DNA from: Kappaphycus alvarezii
Taxonomy: Eukaryota > Rhodophyta > Florideophyceae > Gigartinales > Solieriaceae
Assembly: GCA_002205965.3 (NCBI GenBank)
Contig: NADL03000459.1
Span: 1,054,001 to 1,118,000, forward strand
Direction of reading: 5' to 3'
Length of the DNA: 64,000 nt
The notes below the pieces were generated by a model. It did no database searches, was not told the DNA's origin, and was given only the letters and a program-made list of their open reading frames with translations. This document shows positions 1 to 13,700 of the stretch, piece by piece (position 1 is the stretch's first letter; each line of letters begins with the position of its first letter). Both the position numbers and the translations under genes were made by a program.

Positions 1-2197
1 TAGTTTTGGTAGAAGTATTCGAAAACTGCCCAGCTGGACATAAGCCCACATGAAGTTATTTCGGGTCAATGTACTGTAATGTCTTATACTAACTTCTCTA
101 AATATGTGCCAGTAGATATACTTGTGGACTAAAATTCATATGATTACTGCTTTCAATAAGATATAGATGAGTGTCTAACATGATTTCAATTATATTTATG
201 ATAGTAGTAGTCAAGTGCGAACTGGATAAAGTCAGAACTGAGTAACTGACGGTACGAATTAGCTGTAAGGGAAACTGGATAACAGATTATACTATTCCTT
301 GAATATGTAATCTGCTGAAACGTAAAATTGGACACATTCCATTTTACGCAATTTTGTCCCTCATATAGATCGATACAAAAAAGATCAAGTATCGGACATT
401 CATAAAATACCTAAACTGTCTTTAGCTTCAAATTTTACTTAAATGCATCCCAATTATTCCCTTATTCCCTTTTGTCTTCTTTTCAGTATCATTCATTCAA
501 GTTGTTCTAGAGTAGCTATAATCTTTCCACTCATTTCTAAACGTTAATTACTGTAATTTTTTATCCAAAGTACCTTCAACAGTACTGGAAATTTCTTCAA
601 TTTTATGGATCATATCTTGAATACCAACTACTTGAAAATTTTCGCTTGTTTCTTAAAGATTAAAGACCCCCAAAAGTTCTCCTCTTAGCTTTTATTTAAG
701 ACCAAGAAGGGGACATATTCTCAGATATACTGTATATATTTGGTCATATCCGCCAAAAAATACTCTTTGAATTCCATGGTATTATGTAACTGTTTCCCCC
801 CTCATATCCACGTTATATATGCGCAAATGGAGCAGAGTACTAGCTGGATGATATAAAAATATTGCATAACAATTGTACTGCAATGAACTGAGTTGCACCT
901 AATTCCTGTTTCGCTCCCTTTTGCGTAAGGCAATAAATTACACAGTGTTCGACGCCACTTTCTGTTTAACACCTCCGCAACTTAATAACACAAGCGTTCT
1001 GTGAAATTAGTAGTTAGAGGCTTTTTAGAAGCAATAGTAAAAACAGGGGAATTGGGTGAATACGCCTTTTGTGTAAAATATCACAAGTCGAAAATAGCTA
1101 CGGATACTGATCCTTGGCGAAACAGGACAGAATAAGATCCTCATCCTCCTATGAAGGACACAAGAGTTACACGTCCTCCTCGTAAGGACTAGAACAACAC
1201 ATTGTTATAAATCTGTATGCACAGCAGGATAATACGCCAACCTGGAAGTCGGGAGCCAAAAGAGATATTAGCTTCTATAGTTGCAGTCTTGGTGCCTTCG
1301 TTAGAGGTGGAGCGCAAATTGCTGGAGCAAGAACTAGATGTAAACCTAGAAAAGGTTTAGAAGACGATACCTGAGGTACCTTTTTACCTACAGTGGCGCT
1401 CAGGCCACACAATAAATGACAAATAAAAGTTCGCTCCTTAATATAGCTTGAAATTTAGGAAAAGTGTCATGTACTCTCTAGTTACTGTACAGTGCTCTGC
1501 AAATTGTTAACTCAAAATATAGAGAGTACCACACAACTTTTGGGGCTTGAAAAAAGGACGAAAACAGGGTATTAGAACCAATATTTCAAACAAAGTGCCA
1601 CTGCACTACAATATTGTAATACAATACAACACATTACTTTTAAAATACACGGATTTGTATTAACTCTCAATACGTTACATTCCATCCCAATCACGAAGAC
1701 TGGTTCTAAACTTTGGGGTTTCAAAGGTAAAATAAGTTATTGGTTCGAATTTATTTTATGTTTCCCATACATATTATTGATCTCATTCCTCCTGTAAGAT
1801 ATCAAGACAATTACATTCTGTCATCTCGTTATGTATGACATTTTCTTGGTGGAATTAACAAAATTGACTATTTTTAGATTATCTAAAATATGTAGACTTA
1901 TATGATTAATGTAAAATTGTTGTAAGTTAATACTTAAGTGCATTCATGCTACGCGATCGGATAAATATCTAGATGTTTTGGGCCATAAAGATGTTCGCCC
2001 TGTATATATGGTATTGTTTTATTGAATTTTCTGGTCTCCACTTCCGCTGCGATTTTGGGCACCATTTCATTGTCGCTTTCTCATTTCAGATGGTAGTCTT
2101 TTCACATCTTTCATCTACCAATCGCGGTGATCTCTGTGCTGAGGTAGGAACAAAGAAGAGTTTCTTTGGAGGTAAAGTTATAGAACAGGTAGGAAGG
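1..2197. other. AT-rich intergenic DNA, no gene seen
   Basis: No reading frame of useful length and no recognisable protein similarity on either strand. The composition is AT-rich with many stop codons in all frames. A few stretches (for example 600-780, minus strand) hint at very old retroelement sequence, but nothing can be aligned by eye with confidence. Confidence 0.5.
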
Positions 2198-2790
2198 AGA
2201 AGAAGAATGACGCTATATTGTTTGAGGACAAGTCCACACTACACAGGACCTTGGGTTCTGCTAGACGGAGGACTCCGGGCAATGGCTGAACCAATTGCCC
2301 ACTCAAGCGAGAAGGGGACCGGAAGAAAACTCCACCACCTGAACCGAGGATTCAGGGGGCTTAAAAAACTCCCGCTGTAAGCACATAGGCTTACAGATAG
2401 AGACGGCGACGACAACGGAGAGAACTCCGGACGAGCGAGCTTGACGAAAAGCCCGCTAGGCTGTGAAGACCGCAACCCCTCGCAGTCCGTCAAAATGATT
2501 TGAGTGCGGCAGGGTACGGTAAACTTCGCAAACCTTGTTTGAGTAGTAGAGCCATCCTTATACACCTTTCCCAGTTCGTCCCACGTGCGCTGGGGGCGCG
2601 GAGAGGCAATCCACTCGATGTGGCCATCTACAAGAACGTTGCAGCGAGAGGTCTGCAGCCGTGACGGGCAATCTCCTGAGGGAAGAGCCGGATGAAAGTC
2701 CGGCGCCCACGCCGTGCGCGGCGCCGAGGGAGATGAATTGGAGTTTGAGAGTAGTCAGTCGAGATGAGATGGATTGAAACACTATTTCGT
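2198..2790 (-). repeat. Dispersed repeat family, copy A
   Basis: The part at about 2198-2392 is nearly identical to 20764-20956 (copy B). The more distal part, in reverse complement, matches blocks in 36690-37300 (copy C), including an exact 18-bp block (2497-2514 against about 36996-37013) and a short inverted repeat (TGTAAGC, spacer, GCTTACA) next to a GGGAGTTTTT motif. The region is GC-richer than its surroundings. In the family orientation the order is GC-rich block, hairpin, GGGAGTTTTT, then a block ending in an AATAAA-like A/T stretch (clearest in copy B). It could be a solo LTR or a non-autonomous element. No coding function is claimed for the ORFs inside it. Confidence 0.7.
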
Positions 2791-4859
2791 TGCTTCACCT
2801 AGAACAGGTACTGGTCAAAATTTATATTGGTCTATGAAGTTGTACAGAAGTTTCAGTTGCATATTTAGCAGACAACTGAGCTGCCAATTCCGAAACTGAG
2901 CTGTGAAATATATGTAACTGGATTCGTCATTTCGCAATTTACTAGGGACAGAAACCATCCGCAAGGTCATATTTCTAAGTCTATTTATAGTATTTTTCTC
3001 GGTTCATATGTAAGTAGTTCATTGGGTTATTGTTCCAGTGTACTCATCTTTCTCTTCATATTTTTCAAGACACTAAAAATAACGTTACAGTAAACCAAAA
3101 TAAATGGGTGTCCGACAGAAACTAATTTCGCTCTCAACAATGTTTTAGGAGGTTCTTTGTTGGACAGGAACAAGCCGAAAAGCTCTTTATGAGGGGTTAA
3201 TTCATCTCAAGAATCCATAAATATGTGACTCGATGTGTATTTAGGATCTAAAACAATAATATAAACGTTTTTATAACCTGGATTGGCTGTGGAGATTTTA
3301 TTTGTGTTTTTAATTCCACACCAAAGCTTCTGAAATGTAACGCAAAATTTGCGTACAACATAAAAAAGAAAGCATCCTATGTAGCTAAATTTATTAATAT
3401 AATCCATAAGTTATACCACGCCCACAGTGATCTGTATTAATTCTTCTCCATGAACTATTATCATGTTCCAGTATTGAAACATAAGTGACAATTTCATGTA
3501 TTATAGATAAAATATGAGCGAATTGTTTCTTTATGAAGATTGAGGGTGAAAATAATAACTTTTATATAATTTTCAGGCTGAAAAACAAATTTCAAACGTA
3601 GTCAGACAGCATTAAACAAATATGTGTCCAATTGGAGGGTGATTTTGTACGGGGATGAAACCCAATTTCGTAGAACTTAACTTCAGAGACAAGTTAACTA
3701 AATTTAATTGCGCTCCCTTATCTTTGTATAATTAAACATGTCGAAAGAAAATATTCTTTCTGGCAGCTCATCAGGGACCCTCTGAAATTCAGGAAAGTTT
3801 TGTTTGTAGAGCTTTCATAAAGATTTTCACTCTCGGTAGGACCGGCGGAAATCAGATTGTGAAAGAATCCCGACAAATTGCTACTGATTCAGAGAATTCG
3901 GAGTAGAACAGCTTAATTTGAAGTCTCATCAACCTAACTAATCCCCATTTTTCCCAAGATTCCCATCATCATACTTTATTTCATTGATTTCCACTCTAAA
4001 CGGCTATATTCGAGCGCATTGTCACATTATATCTCCACCTGAGTAGCCAATGTATTAATTTTCCCCTCCGCACACCCTAAATTTTCTTTTCGAGACGCAA
4101 TAAGGGCAAATTTAACATCGCCAGTATGAATAAGAAGGTAGGTCCATCGTTCTCGCAAGACTAGCTACTATTTTCAATTTGCGATACCCTTGGTTTGAGA
4201 AGATTTTGTACTTTCTCGAAACCTATGTGCTTCCTTCTTGGGATTCTCACTCATTGCCATAAAACGCAATGTCTTTCCAACTCACCCTATTTTGACATCA
4301 GATTTATTGCAAGCCCTTACTATTCTTTTTTGGAATTTACTACCGAGATATAGAAAATTTAAAACATCTTCGGTCTACTAATACTGAAACTATCGTGACA
4401 CTATTACCGAGCTTTCACAATACATAGTGGGTGAACGGTGAAACGGAGGGATTATGTCAGAGCTATTACGCTGTTGGGTGCTGGTATCGAAGGTATTTCA
4501 AATGATCAATGCTCAGTCCCTTCTTTCCCAGTACTACTACCGCGGTTGACACCTACATGGTCACTTTGGACCTCATCATCGTTGGCTGTCCTCTCTTCCA
4601 GCTCCGAATCTGACAGTGAAGGAGAGCCGCATTATGTGATCATGGTCTAGATTGACTTAACGAGGAGTTCATACACAGAAGGTAACTCCCTTCAGGCGAC
4701 ACTGAAGCACGTGGAGGGACACTATTGCACTAAGATCGATGAGACCATAAGCCGCAGTGGCGTTATAGCACCCTCTTAGTACGACCTAGGGCAATTAAAT
4801 GTCGAAATGGAGCACTCATATTACCTCAAGGATGAAATAACCATCTCTCTCTGATGGTA
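2791..4859. other. Intergenic, no supported gene
   Basis: AT-rich and without a recognisable gene. A 70-codon frame at 4438-4650 (plus) has an acidic serine-rich tail and lies just upstream of the gypsy polymerase remnant, so it may be decayed gag or protease sequence, but it has no motif that proves this. Confidence 0.4.
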
Positions 4860-7010
4860 ATGTCTGTCACCGAAGGAAAATGATAACGTGGGGGAAGGAC
4901 TATACAAGATGCTACGTGCACGAATTGTCGTCCCTTTTTCGTCCGCATGGTCCTTCCCTGTCTTTATTGCCACCAAATCGTATGGAAAGGCAGAGCATAA
5001 TAATTGAGCAAGAGAGGAGGCCCATCTCCAAGCTTCAAGAGATATTTGATAGCCTCGACGGTGCCAAGGTTTTTAAAAACTTCCTTTTGTTCACCAGATA
5101 CTGGAAGCTACGTTTAGTCTGGAACTGTAAAGAGAAGACCAAGTTTACTTGCAGATATGATAACTACTAGTTCCAAGTTATACTACTTGAATTAATTAGC
5201 GCCCCATTCACGTTACAACGTATGATTGTTAGTTGGAGTGGATTTCGTTCGTGTCCACATTGCGTGTTTGGTTATATTCTCGCGATAAAGAACCGAACTT
5301 TTGGAACACATAAGGCAGGTTTACGGGTAGCTCTCCCAGTATTGACTCAAGATCAAGATGAAGAAGGGCTTTTTCGCAAGGAGGGAGGTCTTTCTGCTCA
5401 TAACTTTCGTAAATGAAACTGGACCAAGCGTAGAATCGACGAAGATTATGGCCATCAGGTAGAATCCGAGTCCAACGAACCAAATTGAGTTGCGTAGCAT
5501 TCTAAGCCTCGCCGGTTTCTGACGACGATTCATCCGTGCACTTGCAAGTGTATCCACAGTTTTGCATGAGGTGATATAGAAGAATAGATCGTTCAAATGG
5601 ACAATGGAGATGTAACAGGCCTTCCAGAGCCTGAAGATTGCTCTCCTATCTCCCACGGTCATAAAAATTCCAGACTTCGAGCGGACGTTTATAGTTGAGA
5701 CTGACGCATCAACTCCAGCTTTTTGCTCTGTGCGTTCGTATGGGATCATACACCAGGTGGAGTTTGTCAGTCGCACTTTGACGGCGGCCGATGGCCTTCT
5801 TGCACGGTAGTTAGATTTCTTGGCTGAATAAAATTTCGAGATTGAATACATACCGTGCGAAAAGAACAAGATTGTATATTTTCTCTCAAGAATCCCCTGT
5901 CACAAGAAAGGGGCCGAGCTTCAGACAAGGGCGACCTGTTTATGATGGATATAAGAAATAGAGAATTTGAGTCACTCGACCTGGAACCGAAGCTTAGACA
6001 CATCCGAAATTACTTGGGTGGTCGCGAGTTCAGTGAACCAGACGCAAAGGAGCGGCACAGAATCAAACGTATAGCAAATATTTTTCCCCTATTGGGAAGA
6101 GAACATACTACTGCGAACTAAATTGGTTCCAAAAATAGACCTACCGGTATCTGAGAGGTGCTCAAATTTCAAGTTTTACTATGATCAACTGGAGCGCTGT
6201 AATTAAAGATCAATAATTAATTTGATCGGACAAAGGTTTGGGTGGCCGAGGTCGGTGACGGATATTACACAGTACGCCAGGTTTTGTGAATCTTGCCAGC
6301 ATATGGGGCATCGACCCTGACCATGTTACAACATGATCCTCGGTACTCCATTCTATGGATTCTTCGACATCTTGTCTATCTATTTCGCTGAGCCCTACCC
6401 CCGCACGAAAAGGGGTTCATGCTTTATCCTTGCCTGTGTAGAGCAACTCAGTGGATGGCCGGTAGTAAAGGCCACTTCCAACGCAACTGCGTAAGTAGTT
6501 AGGAAATTCATCGGAGGTGAGGTGATCCACCGATTCGGGTCACCAGCTACGTGATGAGCGATAGCGCCGCATATTTAACAGCGAAATCATTGAAGTAATA
6601 CCTGCTCGAAAGCGAGGCCGAGTGTAGTCGAGCAGCAGACGGTCTTAGGATATGCCCTAATGTTAAGTGGGAGATCAGAACGAATGGTTGGGACCAATAA
6701 ACATTATTGCGGGATTAGTTCAATCTAATAAGTGTGAATGAGACATCGCTCTGGAATACGTTGTCTTTAGTTACAGAAGAAGGCCAATGGATTGAGGATT
6801 ATCTCTATTTGAGATTCTTTATGGGTCCCTCCGAGATTGCAACCGCGAGAAAGGTTTGTGAAAATGCCAAAGTGAAGTACATTGTCAGATGAGGGACGAA
6901 AGTTACAGCTAACGGTACTCGACTCGAGCAGAGCTAACAAGGTACTACATGGGATCAACGGTCCTTACAGTACGAATGTACGTTCATTCGATGCCGAGGC
7001 GAAGTTTTAG
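4860..7010 (+). pseudogene. Decayed Ty3/gypsy pol (RT, RNase H, integrase)
   Basis: Translation across frames gives the ordered signature of a Ty3/gypsy polymerase. A pre-RT stretch (ARIVVPFSSAWSFPVFIATK, about 4916-4980) is followed by the RT start (PISKLQEIFDSLDGAKVF, about 5020-5075), a SGYWQIR-equivalent written RYWKLRL and the LISAPFTLQRM segment near 5200-5226. The connection domain (ELRSILSLAGF, about 5490) and RNase H (ETDAST, about 5700; FVSRTLTAA, about 5765) come next. The integrase core reads DILSIYFAEPYPRTKRGSC and LSGWPVVKATSNATA at about 6367-6490, then VIHRFGSP. Many stops and frame changes break it, so it cannot be functional. No flanking LTR pair was recognised. Assignment to Ty3/gypsy rests on the RT-RNaseH-IN order and motif wording; the family within gypsy is not determined. 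Confidence 0.85.
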
Positions 7011-9740
7011 TTGCACATGCAAGTTTTATTTGCATATGAACAGTTTTTTGGACAAAAAAGTGATCAGGCTTCAAAACATTTGTCTATAGGCCCTGTGAGA
7101 CCAATAGAGCCCTTAATCCGGGATATGTTCTGAAGAATGAGAGCGGAAAACTTACAAGGAGTGCTATCCACGCAAGACGCTCGATGAAATAAATCAAGCG
7201 CAAAAACAATAAGTTTGATACCTTATCTATCCCCTATACCACTGTAACATAAACCTGGAATCGGGAACTCGTGATTACATGCGTACTGAAATAATCATCA
7301 GGCAGCAAATCACATCTCCAACCGAGTCTGAAGCCCTTTTCTTTCTCTTCCTTTCCCTTTCTTCCGCTCTCTTCCTTGCTTTCTTGGCCCCTGTTTCTTC
7401 ATTAAGTGGCCATGGATATATATCTTGAAGACGTCGTCGAATCACAGATAATCATGTAGATCACTTCCACAGCAGATCGCTCAATACTTCTTGGTCAGTA
7501 TCACATGGTAACTTCAGCACAGTCCAATATCTTTGCAGGATAGGAAGTTCCATCGACGCGAACTACTTGAGCAGCTCGGGCTTCCGATGATATTTAAGAA
7601 AAATGCCCCTCGAGAAATTTTTTTAACTAGAATAGTGCCCAACCTTATTTCAGCTCTTAATGACGAAAATGACGGCGTGTGTCACGGAAGGATCCTTCAG
7701 TTACGTTGACGAGTCGACGAAATCTAAACCACCTATGAAATCCACGGAACGGCTTTCCAGGATCGATAAAACTCCTGAACATCTAGAAGTACCTTTGCTT
7801 CAAGAATACCTCCTTGGACTGCTTCATCTCAGCCTCGCAGAATAAATCCAGTCGATCCTCGCCCATGAGAACCCTCAACCCATGAGCGACGGACGTACGC
7901 ATGCATTAATCAGGGAAGTCGCTAAGGTTCTCGTAAAGACTTCCCAAAAAAAAGAGGCAGCGAGCAGAGAGTACGGACGGGCTATGGTATGATTCCAATT
8001 GGGCTTTTTTCCTCGGCCCTTTGCACACCAGAAATCAATTTTCAGGATCTTGGTATTGCAGAAAGGATGACTAAAGATGACTTCAGGTGAACTAATTGGC
8101 GAAAATCCTCGGGATTTCAGCGTATATAGTACCATCCTATCATTTTCCGTATCAAGATGACCAAATGCATAGTGTCATTTTTTCATCTTCTTTGCGGTTT
8201 GAAAGCCAAATGCTTGTGACATTCAAGAGCGGAAATTCCGGAAACGAGGTATAGTCTCCGAGATCAGAACTGCCCCCAGTGAGTGCAAGTCCTCGACACT
8301 GAAAAATACCAAAGTCTGGCCCCGCCTCCGGTGAATAAAACAAAAGTATCTTAAAAAAGTCAAACAGGACATTTTTGGGGCTGTAAGACGAACTTTCCAC
8401 CGTTTAGAACCGAACAATACGTAACACCGTCCAGCTTTGCGATATCTTACGATGTGATGTAAGTCAGTTCTCCCTCAGAAGAAAACGCTTCTCCCTTGAC
8501 GGTAGAGGTGGAAGTTTCATGGAAATTGAGTGCATTTGGTTTGTTTGGCTCTACTAAAGACATGAAAATTGTTTTGTGTTGGTTTTCACCAACTTTCGGG
8601 CTGCAATGAGTGCTTTATTCTGCGCCAGCTCCTTTTGAGATGCTTTACCACGCATAATCCTTGCATTCCGTTTGGTACAAGTCATTCCGGCCAGCCAGGG
8701 GCTAGAGATTTCGAATACTATGCAGAAACTTTTTCCCTAGTCTGAACCGTACTGAAAGACAAGCTCTTCTAAATAAACCCTTGGTTTTTCGTGTAGAAGG
8801 GGAGGGGTGTCGGATATTGAGGTTAAATGTGCGCGTCACAAGACTGAAGCCAAGAGTTATAGCAGAAATTAGGGTGTTCAAAGCACACCAGGAGGTTGGA
8901 GGTCAAGTACTGTAGTGAGCAGTGACAAAGAAAAGATATCCTAAGTACTGTAAGCACAATTGGTGGAATGTATGCTGTATTGGTTGAGTGTATAAAGGGA
9001 ACTATGGCAAGCACACATGTAAGGCGCGGTAGAAAAGCAGTGAAAGAGAGAGAACTTGAAGAGGGAAGTTGAAGAAAGGAAAACACCCGCATCAACTGGT
9101 GTTGCGACGCCACCCTGAGAAAATAAAAACAAAACACCATCAGATATCTTGAGGGTTAATGAAACATGAGGAGCAAGTCTTTGTGGGGCGTGAAGAGTAT
9201 CGTGTACTTGAATTGGAAATCGATTTGGCGGGTAATGGATGAGTTTACTGATGCCTCCTTCGAGTGTCGTGATGCCGGCAAATTTATTTCATGGGCCTTC
9301 ACCAACTGCTGTATTTCAGAAATACTTAACGCATTTGATACAGCTCTTTAATTTTCCATGACAGGCCGTCCTTATTTTGAATAATTTCCTTATATTTATT
9401 TTCAAAAAGGGGGGAAATTTTGGGTAATTTATTGCTTGGAAAGTAATGTCATTTCTTGAAGTGAGGGCATATGGCTCTCCAATTGGGCTGCGATTTTTTT
9501 ATTAGATTAAGTTCTGCTTCACAATACGGTACAGGTAACATGTGTAAATGTTAACATGTTACTGTGCAGCTCAAATAAAATTTATGTTTCTGTTGTGTGT
9601 GCCTGAAACCTAGCTTGGTCAAACGTATCTACTGTAAACCCAATACCGTCAACGAGAAAAATGGGCTGCACGAAGATGGGCCGGAGACCAGTTTCTCTGA
9701 TTTATTTCAACGTGTTTGTGGCTCCGTGCACTAAATTGTC
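7011..9740. other. Long gene-free stretch
   Basis: No credible gene. It holds a CT-rich tract at about 7337-7385 on the plus strand. A short frame at 7660-7845 follows the gypsy remnant in the right orientation and could be the decayed 3' end of that element. Other frames (7875-8400, 8823-9140, both minus) resemble nothing I recognise. Confidence 0.4.
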
Positions 9741-9741
9741 A

Positions 9742-10152
9742 TTACAGTTTGAAGCTAACCGGATATGCCATGTCAGCGGCGTGCGACGGGGCTTGGGACA
9801 GAACGCACATCGCTATGGACGACCAGATGGTGTAGCTAAGGCGTTTGTAGATACTGCGGCAAGCCGTGCTAGTGCCTGTAAAGAAGCAGCGTGCGAAAGT
9901 ACATCTTGGCATGATGTACTGTACTTTACTGCACAGTGCTGTATGCAACGAAGCACTACAGTTACACCATATGTAGTTGTACAAGGCAATATTGAGTTTG
10001 TCCCAAGTTATGTACAGACTTGGAAAGGCACAACATCCGATGCGTTTGATCCTGATTACGTGAATTATCATCCCCCTTAATCGATGTAAGAAGCAGCCTG
10101 CAGCAAGTACAGATTTGAAAGCAAAAGCCGCTATCCAGTCTGTGAAGGGCAC
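9742..10152 (-). pseudogene. LINE-type retroelement C-terminal remnant
   Basis: The minus-strand frame ends with YTIWSSIAMCVLSQAPSHAA, which matches VIWSSIAMLTLFRAPTRDA in the remnant at 19.8-20.6 kb. At DNA level about 14 bases (tctggtcgtccata...) are identical and the flanks are similar. The 19.8 kb copy carries recognisable C-terminal motifs of a non-LTR reverse transcriptase, so this is taken as the last part of a related element on the other strand. Nothing of RT itself is present. The upstream half of the frame is not recognised. Confidence 0.45.
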
Positions 10153-10795
10153 CGTACATTAAACAAATCGAGGCATCCATCTCAATAATCACGGTGAGTG
10201 CAGATCTCTTGGATACCGAAGAAAGGTCATGAATGTCTACACAAACGTGCAACGTCGGGCTGCATATTTCTTATCTTGAACTAGTACAGGCATTTTAAGC
10301 CGAAAGACATCTACGAATCACAAGTTCTCTCAAAATTTAACGCAGTAGATGACCATGTTTCAATCCTAACGACCTGCTTCTACATTCTAAAATTTGCTGC
10401 TCCAGTTGACGTATCGAGGGTTGTAGGCTTGCGTCTTCTTCGCGAGAAGAACCAACAGATGGGCCCCTGCTTCCCGACCAAAGTCTATTGTGCAAATGCA
10501 GGTTTCAACTCGTATCTGATTCAAATCAGTGTCGGCGACAAACCCTGAGAATATAGTGGAGACCCTGGGTCCGCGATGACTCAACGATTCCAGAATCTTT
10601 TCCTGTTCTTTACAAAGTCGTGAGTAAGCTGTGCAAGTAGCTTGCCCCATCTTCAACTGGAAATAATCCACCTATAATCGTCGGTGACGTTTTCCTTGTC
10701 CTCAAGTCCCACATCCATACAGAATCGCATGTGCCGCATTTCTACGCACCCAAACACACCCTTCAACATACCCATTGGTACAATCTCATTCTGTA
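10153..10795. other. 3' flank of kinase gene with an unidentified ORF
   Basis: A 94-codon minus-strand frame (10387-10671) lies downstream of the kinase stop codon on the same strand. It has no recognised motif and no clear signal of coding use. It may be 3' UTR or a chance frame. No clear AATAAA signal was found just after the kinase stop. Confidence 0.3.
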
Positions 10796-13700
10796 TTAAG
10801 TACGAGATTGATTATCCACAGCAATACGTTCCTGAAATCGGGTCCTGACCCGATTGAAGAAATCAAAGAACTCCTTTGCGTCGATCTGTGAGCGGTCCTT
10901 CCTTCCTTTTTTAAAATTGATTGTTGTCACTTTTCTCTCGTGAGTGCAAGTGATGCTCACCAAAAGCTTTTCCTGCTTCATTGGGGCCTCGCACTTCATT
11001 TTGGATTCTCCACGTTTCATTAACACAACACACCCAAGTCCAGTAAGTATTCGTCCAATTTCGAGTAGACATCTTTCGGGAGCCAAGTCTGACTCAAACG
11101 ACGTGAGAAGAGTGCTCTTCCTCCTGTTAAACAAACCAAATGCAAACATTCCTCTTGTAGCATGCTCATCACGAGAGGGTGACCGCCTATGTCCTTTCCT
11201 GTGGCTGGCCCCGCTTCCTGACCCATCTGAAGCTGCAGATGCTCTAGGTTGCAAGGGGTTTCCTGAGTCGTGCGATAGCGTCTTCCGAGCTTCAGCGTCT
11301 GCATCAGATGCAGTGGTCGAACTCTTCCGTTTCGCCGCAATAGTCAACTCAACATCACGACTCATGCGTTGCGGGATTCGAGCCCCTTTGTCCATCGCGG
11401 CTGCCGTTTCCTCGACAAGGTGAGAGCCACCGAGATCACGCTTACCAGTGGCATGACTCTCGTTCCCTCGAATTTTATGCAGCGAACTTGGCTGGTTCAG
11501 ATCCTCAGCCGGGCGATACGGATCTAGCACAGTGGACTCTGTGACGACAATGCGCCTTTGATCAGTCTCCTCCCCACTCAAAACTGGCTTCTTATAGGGT
11601 GACGAAGCCAACGGTGGCAGCGGCGGCGGTGGAGGCGGTTTGTTCGCTGTATGTGAGACTTGTTGAGGGTTTTTCAGCGGAGGGGGAGGAATCGGAGGAG
11701 CCGGAATTGCACTAGAGGTTACGTTGCGGTCCCCTGAAGATGGTGAAGCACCACCGGTCCTACTTTGCATGGGAGGTGGTGGAGGTGGTGGCGGTGGCGG
11801 TGGCACGGAGGCGATGCCGGCTGGACTACGAATCCCGAAAGACGGCATTGGCGGTGGTGGCGGCGGAGACGACACAGGAGTTGAAGCTTGTGTTAACGGT
11901 TGTATCTCCATTAACAAGGAGCTCATGCCTTGACCTGGCGTGCCGGAGGATTTGTCGCTTTTCGTAGGTCGACCGATTGAGTTCTCCGACTTGTCATCAG
12001 CCTGGCCATCACTCAACATGTTGGCATCATCCTCAACACCATGCGGGTCTTTGCTCACATCTGAGGCACTATTCCCAGAAGGAAGTGGTGCTCCCGATTC
12101 GTCAACTTCCCCCGCAAACTCCTCTACGTCTTCCACTTGCTTCGGTTCAAGTTTCAGCAATAACGACTGAATGCTGAGAACGTCCTCCTCGGACAGGGGT
12201 GACGTCGTGTCATCGTCTAAAACGACCTCTCCACTCCTTGGAATAGTTGCACTTGCTCGGCGATTGTCCCAGAAGTCGAGAAGCCGACTGAAAGCTTCAA
12301 GCTCCGTCTCTGTGACTTGCACAGCTTCGTCCTCTGAATCGCTATCGTCATCAAGCTCCTGCGTCAAGATTATTCCCCACGCACCAGTTACGGCTTTGGC
12401 GCGAGCGAAAAATTCCGCACGAGTCGAGTTCTCTTTCTCACCATCACCGCCGCCTTCGTTGCTAGCGAGACCCCCCTTGTTTGAGCTAAAGCTCGGGGAG
12501 GCAGTTATTCCAATGTTGTTTCCAAGCTTAAAGATCCGTCTGTACCGAGCAACAGCAGCAGCGAGCCTTTGCTTGAGAGGTATTTCGTCAGTGACATCCC
12601 CGTTCGATTGCAGAGTAACCAAGCCGGATCCCTCGGACGGCTCTCGCAAGGTATCACCTTCTTGCGACAGCGGTTTGTCTTCCTCTACTTCTTCATCCGT
12701 TTTTCCGGATGCATCCAACATTTCGGAGGAGCGCTCCCCAGCTAGTTCATTCTGAGGGTTGTTGCTATAGCTGACAATGAAGTCACTTTTCGCCTTCGAT
12801 GTGTTGCGCGCGTGCTGCAGGAGCCCACTGTCACCTCCGCTTGCACCCAATTGGTCTGATGGGTGGTTGGAGAGTTCATTGGAATGATCGACATTGTTCT
12901 CTGCCGTGGGATACCTATTCTTCACCGGAGTCTCCAGCCGATCCGCAAAATGAGGAAGAGGGGCGGATTTCGGTTCTTCGTGATAGGGCGAGGCTGAGTC
13001 CTTTGCTCTGGAGGAAATGTGAAACGCGCTATCAGGCAATGGAGGTGGCATTTCAGACTCGGTCGCCATTTTGCTATAGAGAAGACGTCTTTGAGCAACA
13101 AGCGAAAGAGGCTGTTCATCCTCTTTGATTTCTGGTTTCTCCTCTTGCTCTATGTCCGAAGTGGTATCGAATTTGACAGTGCGAGTTATAGAAGAATGTT
13201 CCTCTTCCTTTTGCTGTTGTTGAGATGTCTTCATCCACGAAGCATCACCGCCTGAAACTGCTGAGGGTGTCGTCACAGGAGCCATGGTGCTCTGGGCGTA
13301 TGAGGGAGGGGGCACTGGGCCTGATACGGTCCACTTTGCACGAGCACCCCTAGATGGTGGTTGCGGAACACCAGCACTTAAATCCTCAGCAAATGCCGGA
13401 TTCCGAGATGGGCTGGGCGACTCTATACGCGATGGGATAAGCGCAGCATTCATGGTGGTATGAGGTAGCTTCTCCTTATTACTGCCGCTCTGTTGTTCCT
13501 CACGTTTCCCAGAAGTGTCTCCATAGCTTTCCAGGGGGGTGGAATCCAAACCATTCGAATTCAACGCAGTCGACACCGATGAAAAGGGAACAGGAGGTGC
13601 ACGCGGAGGAGAGACACCATTCGGAATATGACCGAACCTCTCCGCTGGGTTCAGTGTTGGGGGCGAAAAAACACCCATATTCTCCGCACGAACCTCTGGT

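Noticed and set aside
2239..2565. Open frames in repeat copy A
   Set aside because: Copy B breaks the corresponding frame with a short deletion, so they are probably not genes.
5321..5869. 182-codon minus frame over the gypsy remnant
   Set aside because: The opposite strand carries clear RT/RNase H wording; this is its shadow.
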